Source: an uncultured Flavobacteriales bacterium (GTDB taxonomy: Bacteria > Bacteroidota > Bacteroidia > Flavobacteriales_D > Crocinitomicaceae). From it: DNA of 5,820 nucleotides. The translations under genes and the position numbers were made by a program. Each line of letters starts with the position of its first letter. Positions within the stretch are counted from its first letter, which is position 1. Positions 1-5,060 of the stretch are shown piece after piece. Below the pieces are notes generated by a model, which saw nothing but the letters and a program-made list of their open reading frames with translations, did no database searches and had not been told where the DNA came from. The stretch spans positions 1-5,820 of the forward strand of contig CAJWCX010000089.1 in NCBI GenBank assembly GCA_913031405.1, read 5' to 3'.

Positions 1-945
1 TCTATGGTGGGGACAGGAACAATGACTACGAATGTTCCTTCGGATGCAGGAGTTATCAATATCAAGGGCTCAAAAAAGGGCTTGGCAATGTCAGTAGATT
101 GCAATTCTAGATATGTCAATGCAGATCCTGAAGTAGGGACAATGATTGCTGTATCAGAAGCTGCTCGAAATATTGCCTGTTCGGGTGGCGACCCTAGTGC
201 GATCACAAACTGTTTGAATTTTGGTAATCCATATAATCCAGAGTCTTATTGGCAATTTGTAGGTGCCATCAAAGGAATGTCTGCAGCCTGTTTGAAGTTT
301 GAAACACCTGTAACAGGCGGTAATGTTTCTTTTTACAATCAGTCCGTTAAAGATGGGGTTGAGATACCTGTATTTCCTACTCCAACAATAGGTATGATTG
401 GAATACTTGAAGATAAAAACAAGGTCATGTCTCTTGATTTTAAGTCAAAAGGGGATTTGATATTCCTTATTGGCGAGTATCGTGAAGATATCTCTTGTTC
501 AGAATATTTGTATACTTATCACGGGGTGAAGGAATCACCTGCTCCGTATTTTGATTTGGATCAAGAATTTAAAATGCAAAACACGGTTAAAGACCTGATT
601 AAAAAGGAATTGGTTAATGCAGCACATGATGTTGCTGACGGAGGACTTTATGTAACTTTGGTAGAAATGTCTTTAAATCGTAATTTAGGGTTTGATATCG
701 TTACAGATTCTGAAATAAGAGAAGATGCATTTTTGTTCGGGGAAGGACAAGGTAGAGTAGTTGTTACTGTATCTGAAGATATGGAAGATGAGTTCTTAGA
801 ACACATGATAGCCTCCAAAGTAAATTTCACATTATTGGGCCATGTAACTAAGGGTAAAATGGTAGTCGATGATGATCACTATGGATTTGTGAATGAGGCT
901 AAAGACGTGTATGAAAATACCTTGGGTAAAATCTTAGAAAATTAA
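1..945 (+). CDS. purL: Phosphoribosylformylglycinamidine synthase subunit PurL, C-terminal part (5' end outside window)
   Basis: The frame is open from base 1, so this is the last 314 residues of a longer protein. PurL catalyses the ATP- and ammonia-dependent conversion of FGAR to FGAM, the fourth step of cytosolic purine synthesis. Visible PurL hallmarks, numbered from the first residue in the window, are PVTGGNVSFYNQS (about 103-115), AHDVADGGL (208-216) in the C-terminal AIR-synthase-related domain, and FGEGQGRVVV (246-255). The protein ends shortly after that domain with no glutaminase domain. This fits the small PurL type (about 740 residues in other bacteria), which takes ammonia from separate PurQ with PurS, and not the large fused type of about 1,200-1,300 residues. 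Neither purQ nor purS is in this window. The next gene starts three bases after the TAA stop, in the same frame, suggesting co-transcription. The internal ATG at position 4 is not the real start. Confidence 0.96.
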   Translation, partial: SMVGTGTMTTNVPSDAGVINIKGSKKGLAMSVDCNSRYVNADPEVGTMIAVSEAARNIACSGGDPSAITNCLNFGNPYNPESYWQFVGAIKGMSAACLKFETPVTGGNVSFYNQSVKDGVEIPVFPTPTIGMIGILEDKNKVMSLDFKSKGDLIFLIGEYREDISCSEYLYTYHGVKESPAPYFDLDQEFKMQNTVKDLIKKELVNAAHDVADGGLYVTLVEMSLNRNLGFDIVTDSEIREDAFLFGEGQGRVVVTVSEDMEDEFLEHMIASKVNFTLLGHVTKGKMVVDDDHYGFVNEAKDVYENTLGKILEN

Positions 946-951
946 TTTATG
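943..951 (+). other. purL stop / DUF4290 start junction (TAATTTATG)
   Basis: The purL stop TAA, a three-base spacer TTT and the ATG of the next gene form a nine-base junction. Both genes share one reading frame. There is no room for a promoter or Shine-Dalgarno site outside purL coding sequence, so the second gene probably depends on translational coupling or on a leaderless-type A/T-rich initiation region, as is usual in Bacteroidota. The same nine bases recur at another junction on the opposite strand (5052-5060). Confidence 0.6.
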
Positions 952-1584
952 GAGTATAATACAACGAGAGAAAAACTAATACTTCCTGAGTATGGTCGAA
1001 ATGTCCAAAACATGATTTCTCATGCAATGGAAGTAAAAGATAAGAAAGAAAGAAATAATGCGGCTCAAGCAATTATAGAAGTCATGGGGCAATTAAACCC
1101 TCACCTAAGAGATGTCGATGATTATAGACATAAGTTATGGACGCACCTGTTTGTGATGTCAGATTTTAAATTGGATGTAGATTCTCCTTATGAAATACCC
1201 AAAGCAGAGGTTCTCAATGAGAAGCCTGAATTGATGCATTATCCCAAAGGGAGAATCAAGTATGGTCATTATGGTAAATATACCCAAGATATGTTGATGT
1301 CATCAGCTAATATAAATGATGAGGAAGATAAGCAGTTTTTTACCATGGCTATGGGTAATTTTATGAAGAAACAATATTTAGCTCACAACAATGGCGCCGT
1401 AGAGAATCATGTGATTGCAGAACACTTGAATGAGCTTTCTAATGGAGAACTGTCTATTGAAAATCCTGATGACCTTGTCAGTACAAATCACTTGCTTCGC
1501 ACAATGGGATTGAATAAAAAACATTCAAAGTCGAACAAATCGAATAAATCCAATTACAAGAAAAAGAAATACACTAAAAGATAA
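949..1584 (+). CDS. DUF4290 domain-containing protein, function unknown
   Basis: This 211-residue protein matches the DUF4290 family as I recall it, which is found in Bacteroidota, often directly before murA. Recognisable conserved blocks are the N-terminal EYNTTREKLILPEYGRNVQ (2-20), NPHLRDVDDYRHKLW (50-64), SDFKLDVDSPYEIPK (71-85), NEKPELMHYP (90-99) and MKKQYLAHN (139-147). No signal peptide or membrane segment is visible, so it should be cytosolic. It appears mostly helical and polar. From about residue 190 the tail becomes a low-complexity stretch rich in Lys, Ser and Asn, ending KKKKYTKR, which could bind nucleic acid or another polyanion; that is inference. It sits between purL and murA with three-base gaps on both sides, all in one frame, so it is almost certainly co-expressed with murA. 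No biochemical role is known to me, and none can be read from the sequence. Confidence 0.93.
   Translation: MEYNTTREKLILPEYGRNVQNMISHAMEVKDKKERNNAAQAIIEVMGQLNPHLRDVDDYRHKLWTHLFVMSDFKLDVDSPYEIPKAEVLNEKPELMHYPKGRIKYGHYGKYTQDMLMSSANINDEEDKQFFTMAMGNFMKKQYLAHNNGAVENHVIAEHLNELSNGELSIENPDDLVSTNHLLRTMGLNKKHSKSNKSNKSNYKKKKYTKR
1531..1557 (+). repeat. Short in-frame 9-bp tandem repeat coding for Ser-Asn-Lys units
   Basis: Two near-identical nine-base units (TCGAACAAA and TCGAATAAA) are followed by a degenerate third (TCCAATTAC). They encode SNK-SNK-SNY at residues 195-203 of the DUF4290 protein. The unit is a multiple of three, so gain or loss of copies would change tail length without breaking the frame. 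It is only about three copies long and may simply be low-complexity coding sequence. Confidence 0.45.
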
Positions 1585-1587
1585 AAT

Positions 1588-2895
1588 ATGGCCTCTTTTG
1601 AAATTCATGGTGGCAAGCCTTTAAAAGGGGAGTTGATTCCTCAAGGAGCAAAGAATGAAGCGCTACAAGTTCTTTGTGCACCATTACTAACATCTGAAAA
1701 GGTTACCATTTCAAATATTCCGGACATTGTTGATGTCAATAAATTAATAGCTCTATTGCAAGCAATGGGAGTCAATGTGGAAAAAGTAGAAAAGGGAACT
1801 TACATTTTTCAGGCTAAAAAAGTAGACTTAAAATATCTAGAAACAGAGGATTTTAAAAAGCGAGCGTCTTCGTTACGAGGATCAATAATGATTGTTGGAC
1901 CCTTGCTCTCTAGATTTGGGGTGGGTTACATTCCAAAACCGGGTGGAGATAAAATCGGTAGACGCAGGCTAGATACTCACTTTGAGGGATTTGCGAAACT
2001 TGGAGCTACTTTCAATTATGACGGTGGTGAGCATTTTTATTCTGTGGAATGTAAAAAACTGAAAGGAACGTATATTCATCTTGAAGAAGCCTCAGTTACG
2101 GGTACGGCCAATGTTATTATGGCGGCAGTAATGTCCTCTGGAAAAACAACTTTTTATAATGCGGCCTGTGAGCCATATATTCAACAATTATGTAAAATGC
2201 TAAATTCTATGGGTGCTAAGATTAGCGGTGTAGGATCAAATATGCTCATAATTGAAGGAGTTAAATCTTTAGGGGGTTGCTATCACAGGGTGAATCCGGA
2301 TATGATTGAGATTGGAAGTTTCATTGGGTTGGCGGCAATGACAAAATCTGAAATTACCATAAAGGATGTCAGCTATGATGCATTGGGTGTGATTCCAAAT
2401 GTATTTAGACGAATGGGTATAAAACTAGAGAGACGAGGGGATGATATTTATGTTCCAGCTCAAGAGCATTATGAAATAGAAAATTTTATTGATGGATCGA
2501 TTTTGACTATTTATGATGCACCGTGGCCCGGATTTACTCCCGATTTATTGTCAGTCATACTTGTTGTCGCTACTCAAGCCAAAGGTTCTGTATTGATCCA
2601 TCAGAAAATGTTTGAATCTAGACTATTTTTCGTAGATAAATTAATAGATATGGGCGCTCAAATCATTCTATGTGATCCACACAGGGCGACTGTTATTGGT
2701 CTGGATAGAGAGCATGATTTGAGAGGGATCAGTATGACTTCTCCAGATATTCGTGCAGGGGTTTCCCTACTGATAGCGGCCTTATCAGCTAAGGGTAAAA
2801 GTGTGATTCATAACATTGAGCAAATCGATAGAGGCTATCAGGATATTGAGTATCGATTGAATAATATCGGAGCTGACATTCGACGTATTGGTTAG
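1588..2895 (+). CDS. murA: UDP-N-acetylglucosamine 1-carboxyvinyltransferase MurA, with Asp at the usual catalytic Cys position
   Basis: MurA transfers enolpyruvate from PEP to UDP-GlcNAc in the cytosol, the first committed step of peptidoglycan synthesis. The 435 residues match a full-length enzyme (E. coli MurA has 419). Expected active-site residues are present: Lys22-Asn23 in GAKNEAL, Arg98 in LRGSI (equivalent to E. coli Arg91), Arg126 (Arg120), Asp319 in WPGFTPD (Asp305) and Arg389 in SPDIRA (Arg397). In the mobile loop, PKPGGDKIGRRRLDTH carries Asp121 where E. coli has Cys115, the residue that fosfomycin alkylates. Cys-to-Asp enzymes from other bacteria remain active but resist fosfomycin, so this is expected to be a functional, drug-insensitive enzyme. 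ATG at 1588 gives the canonical N-terminus and lies three bases after the DUF4290 stop. The thioredoxin gene follows after one base. The enolpyruvyl transferase fold is shared with AroA, but the loop and the neighbour identify MurA. Confidence 0.97.
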   Translation: MASFEIHGGKPLKGELIPQGAKNEALQVLCAPLLTSEKVTISNIPDIVDVNKLIALLQAMGVNVEKVEKGTYIFQAKKVDLKYLETEDFKKRASSLRGSIMIVGPLLSRFGVGYIPKPGGDKIGRRRLDTHFEGFAKLGATFNYDGGEHFYSVECKKLKGTYIHLEEASVTGTANVIMAAVMSSGKTTFYNAACEPYIQQLCKMLNSMGAKISGVGSNMLIIEGVKSLGGCYHRVNPDMIEIGSFIGLAAMTKSEITIKDVSYDALGVIPNVFRRMGIKLERRGDDIYVPAQEHYEIENFIDGSILTIYDAPWPGFTPDLLSVILVVATQAKGSVLIHQKMFESRLFFVDKLIDMGAQIILCDPHRATVIGLDREHDLRGISMTSPDIRAGVSLLIAALSAKGKSVIHNIEQIDRGYQDIEYRLNNIGADIRRIG

Positions 2896-2896
2896 T

Positions 2897-3433
2897 ATGA
2901 AGAAGATTGCCTATTCACTTGGGATTATATCTATTGCATCTTTGTTGTTTATTTATTTGAACTCGAATTATCAGGCACATTCAGGTCGAGTATTTGAAGC
3001 AAAGGACTCAGTACCAGAAATTGAGCTTTCAGATCCAAATGGAAAGAAGATTAGGTTATCTAAATTCAGAGGAAAAGTTGTTTTAATTGATTTCTGGGCC
3101 TCGTGGTGTGGGCCCTGTCGGCGAGAGAATCCAAATTTACTCGAGGCTTATATAAAATATGGAAAACGAAAGTTTATTCATGGCAAAGGTTTTGAAATAT
3201 ATAGCGTTTCCCTAGATCGAAATAAAAATGCTTGGAAAGAAGCGATAGCTAAAGATCAATTGATTTGGAAGTCACACGTCATTGACGATGAGAAAAAAGC
3301 TAGTACTCTTTATGGTGTTTCTTCAATACCTTATGCTGTTTTAATTGATGAAGAAGGTAGAGTTATTGCGCAAGGAAATGAGTTGAGAGGAATCAATTTA
3401 CATCTCACGCTCGATCGTTTTATCGAGAATTAA
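2897..3433 (+). CDS. TlpA/ResA-like thiol-disulfide oxidoreductase, membrane-anchored thioredoxin
   Basis: This 178-residue protein has an N-terminal hydrophobic segment (about residues 4-21) after MKK, which is either an uncleaved membrane anchor or a signal peptide, followed by a thioredoxin fold of the AhpC/TSA-Redoxin/TlpA type. The redox motif is WCGPC (70-74) within IDFWASWCGPCRREN, and the cis-proline is Pro145 in SSIPYAVLID. The pre-domain PEIELSDPNGKKIRLSKFRGK is typical of this family. It probably faces the periplasm and reduces disulfides, for example in apocytochromes or other exported proteins, but the partner cannot be named. I chose ATG at 2897, one base after the murA stop TAG, over an in-frame TTG at 2888 inside murA, because it gives a standard MKK signal start. 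The close spacing implies coupling to murA. The stop overlaps the stop of the convergent phosphorylase gene. Confidence 0.93.
   Translation: MKKIAYSLGIISIASLLFIYLNSNYQAHSGRVFEAKDSVPEIELSDPNGKKIRLSKFRGKVVLIDFWASWCGPCRRENPNLLEAYIKYGKRKFIHGKGFEIYSVSLDRNKNAWKEAIAKDQLIWKSHVIDDEKKASTLYGVSSIPYAVLIDEEGRVIAQGNELRGINLHLTLDRFIEN
3410..3427. terminator. Small hairpin at the convergent gene ends, possible bidirectional transcript end
   Basis: CTCGAT (3410-3415) and its exact reverse complement ATCGAG (3422-3427) form a six-base-pair stem around the six-base loop CGTTTT. It lies in the last codons of the thioredoxin gene, just before both overlapping stop codons. Neither strand has a clear run of T after the stem, so it is not a classical intrinsic terminator. 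It is the only terminator-like structure I see where the two transcripts meet, and it could be chance. Confidence 0.25.
3430..3433. other. Overlapping convergent stop codons in a shared TTAA
   Basis: The + strand TAA of the thioredoxin gene (3431-3433) and the - strand TAA of the phosphorylase gene (3430-3432) are read from the same four-base palindrome TTAA. The two genes therefore overlap by four bases, with no intergenic space between the two gene sets. Confidence 0.9.
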
Positions 3434-4299
3434 ATTCGGTCTAAAGAGTAGGTGATGAGGTCTTTCATTTCTTTAGAATAGTCCCTGGAAAAATTGAGAT
3501 TAGGTCGATTTGCAATACCCAAACATATTGTTGCACATGAATGCCCAAGAGCCTGTCCCAAAGTAAAAAGAGCTGAGCTCTCCATTTCAAAGTTTACAAA
3601 ACGATTTTCGTGTTCATCCACAAAGTGTTCTAACTTTTCATGAAGACCTCGTGTATAAGTAGGGATTCTAAGCTCTCTTCCTTGTGGTCCATAAAAACCA
3701 GAACTAGTAACGGTAATGCCTTTTTTACAATGGTCTCCATCAAATTTATTCATCAAGTCGGTACTGGCTTTTTTGAGATACGGTCGAATGTTTTCCGGGA
3801 AAATTCTTTCCGATAAAATACGATCCAATAGTCTTTTTTCTTCAGCTGAAAAATCCACATTGTAGAAATGTCCAACATTATCTAATCCAAGTGCATATTC
3901 CGTTAAAACGTATGAATGTAAAGGAACATCTGCTTGTAAAATCCCACATGTACCTATTCTTAATAATTCGATATTTTCTCTGGTAGGTCTTTCAGTCCTT
4001 GAATCTAGATCAATGTTAAATAATGCATCAATTTCGTTGATGACGATATCAATATTATCGGTACCTATACCCGTAGATACTACCGATATAAGTTTATTTT
4101 TGTACGTTCCGGTATGGCAAAAGAATTCACGATGATTCGACTTAAACCCTATATGATCAAATTGAGATGATACCAAAGACACTCTTTCCTGATCTCCAAC
4201 AAGAATTATTTTATTGGATAGGTTGCTGGGACTTAATCCAAGATGATAAACTTGATTTTTGGAATTTAAAACAAGTTCGGTTGCTGCAAACTTTTTCAA
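3430..4299 (-). CDS. Nucleoside phosphorylase, uridine-phosphorylase-like (PNP/UDP family), TTG start
   Basis: The 289-residue cytosolic enzyme belongs to the PNP_UDP_1 family, which cleaves a nucleoside with phosphate to a free base and ribose-1-phosphate. Residues equivalent to E. coli Udp are visible: His19 in YHLGL (His8, ribose), Arg39 in GDQERV (Arg30, phosphate), Arg57 in HREF (Arg48), Arg114 and Thr117 in RIGTCG (Arg91, Thr94), Gln206 and Arg208 in FYGPQGR (Gln166, Arg168, uracil) and Glu240 in FEMESSAL (Glu198). The FY-x-x-Q-x-R motif favours uridine as substrate over purine nucleosides, though a broader pyrimidine range is possible. The usual GDP-x-R reads GDQER, a minor change. The protein is about 35 residues longer than E. 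coli Udp (253). No ATG fits: the frame is closed upstream by a stop at 4314, and the first Met codon lies far inside the domain. The TTG at 4299, giving MKKFAATELVLNS, matches how I recall relatives beginning. It follows the DUF4197 stop by five bases. Confidence 0.9.
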   Translation of the reverse strand: MKKFAATELVLNSKNQVYHLGLSPSNLSNKIILVGDQERVSLVSSQFDHIGFKSNHREFFCHTGTYKNKLISVVSTGIGTDNIDIVINEIDALFNIDLDSRTERPTRENIELLRIGTCGILQADVPLHSYVLTEYALGLDNVGHFYNVDFSAEEKRLLDRILSERIFPENIRPYLKKASTDLMNKFDGDHCKKGITVTSSGFYGPQGRELRIPTYTRGLHEKLEHFVDEHENRFVNFEMESSALFTLGQALGHSCATICLGIANRPNLNFSRDYSKEMKDLITYSLDRI

Positions 4300-4304
4300 T
4301 TGTT

Positions 4305-5054
4305 TTATTTGTTAAGACTACCAAAGACTTTGGCTAACAAATCGGTAACACGTGCCATTGGATCTAGTCGTATTTTATCTTCTTCCTTTTCAACCATAAC
4401 AAACAAACCGTCTATGGCTTTTTGAGTAACAAATAAATCTATGTCAGGATTAATTTCTTCCAATCCTTTGAATTTAGCATAGGTATTGTATTTGGTTATT
4501 ATCGGTTTCCAGTATTCTGTAAGTTTTACTTTGGAAATAGCATCTTTAACTTTAGGTAAAAAGGCCTGTTGAAGTTCAGATTTCGTTTGGTCTTTGAGGA
4601 ATTTTGTAGCTGCACCATTACCACCGTTTAATATGGCAAAACCATCTTCTAAAGTCATGTTTTTGATCGCATTGACAAAAATATTTAATGCCTCCTTTGT
4701 AGCTTCTTCGGCTGCCCGGTTTAAAGTTGTTTCGAATTTTTCAACTTGGGCATCTAATCCAAACTCAATCGCTTTTTCTTTGACTTTTAGAGCATCTGGA
4801 GGAAAGGGCAAACGGATATCAGTGTTCTTTAAAAACCCATCATTAACAGACGTAATCGCTACAGAATTTTCTATACCAATATTTAATGCTTCTTTAAGTC
4901 CAGAAATTACTTCGGTATTTGAAAGTCCTGGTTGTTCTTTGTTACTATCATGCGTATGAACTCCTTCAAGAGCTTGATTGGCTGCCTCATTAAGAACATC
5001 ACAAGAATAGAGACTAGAAAAAATGAATAAAGCGATTACAAATTTTGATTTCAT
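4305..5054 (-). CDS. DUF4197 domain-containing lipoprotein
   Basis: The 249-residue precursor starts MKSKFVIALFIFSSLYSC, a short lipoprotein signal peptide with lipobox LYSC, so Cys18 should be lipidated after cleavage by signal peptidase II. A polar linker follows (about 19-43), then a DUF4197 domain to the end. Recognised family blocks are EVISGLKEALNIGIENSV (48-65), DGFL (72-75), DIRLPFPP (79-86), the MTLEDGFAILNGG segment (133-145), FVTQKAIDGLFVM (208-220) and IRLDPMARVTDLLAKVFG (228-245). The domain is mostly helical and of unknown function. Asp follows Cys18 but there is no dense acidic run after it, so I infer an inner-leaflet (periplasm-facing) lipoprotein over a surface-exported one, without certainty. 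The ATG lies three bases after the stop of the secreted-protein gene, in the same frame, and the phosphorylase follows after five bases, so the three genes are probably co-transcribed. Confidence 0.93.
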   Translation of the reverse strand: MKSKFVIALFIFSSLYSCDVLNEAANQALEGVHTHDSNKEQPGLSNTEVISGLKEALNIGIENSVAITSVNDGFLKNTDIRLPFPPDALKVKEKAIEFGLDAQVEKFETTLNRAAEEATKEALNIFVNAIKNMTLEDGFAILNGGNGAATKFLKDQTKSELQQAFLPKVKDAISKVKLTEYWKPIITKYNTYAKFKGLEEINPDIDLFVTQKAIDGLFVMVEKEEDKIRLDPMARVTDLLAKVFGSLNK

Positions 5055-5060
5055 AAATTA
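5052..5060 (-). other. Secreted-protein stop / DUF4197 start junction (TAATTTATG)
   Basis: On the - strand the stop TAA, spacer TTT and start ATG repeat exactly the nine-base junction seen at 943-951 on the + strand. Both genes share one frame. There is no intergenic promoter space, so the lipoprotein is likely translated by coupling or reinitiation from the upstream message. Confidence 0.6.

Noticed and set aside
653..660. TAACTTTG, matching the Bacteroidota -7 promoter consensus TAnnTTTG
   Set aside because: It lies inside purL about 290 bases before the next gene, with only a poor -33 element, and such 8-mers are expected by chance in AT-rich sequence.
648..830. 60-residue open frame on the - strand inside purL
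   Set aside because: It lies fully antisense to conserved PurL motifs, shows no recognisable domain, and has a low-complexity Ser-rich composition typical of a shadow frame.
2888..2896. Upstream TTG start for the thioredoxin gene, overlapping murA
   Set aside because: The ATG at 2897 gives a normal MKK signal start directly after the murA stop. The longer form adds only MVS ahead of it and needs a rarer start codon.
3741..3748. CAAATTTA, a -7 promoter consensus on the - strand
   Set aside because: It falls inside the phosphorylase gene, has no matching -33 TTTG at the right distance, and has no downstream gene on that strand in the window.
4594..4959. 121-residue open frame on the + strand inside the DUF4197 gene
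   Set aside because: It is antisense to a clearly conserved lipoprotein domain and its translation resembles no family I know. The Ser/Phe/Ala-rich composition is what an antisense frame of an AT-rich helical protein gives.
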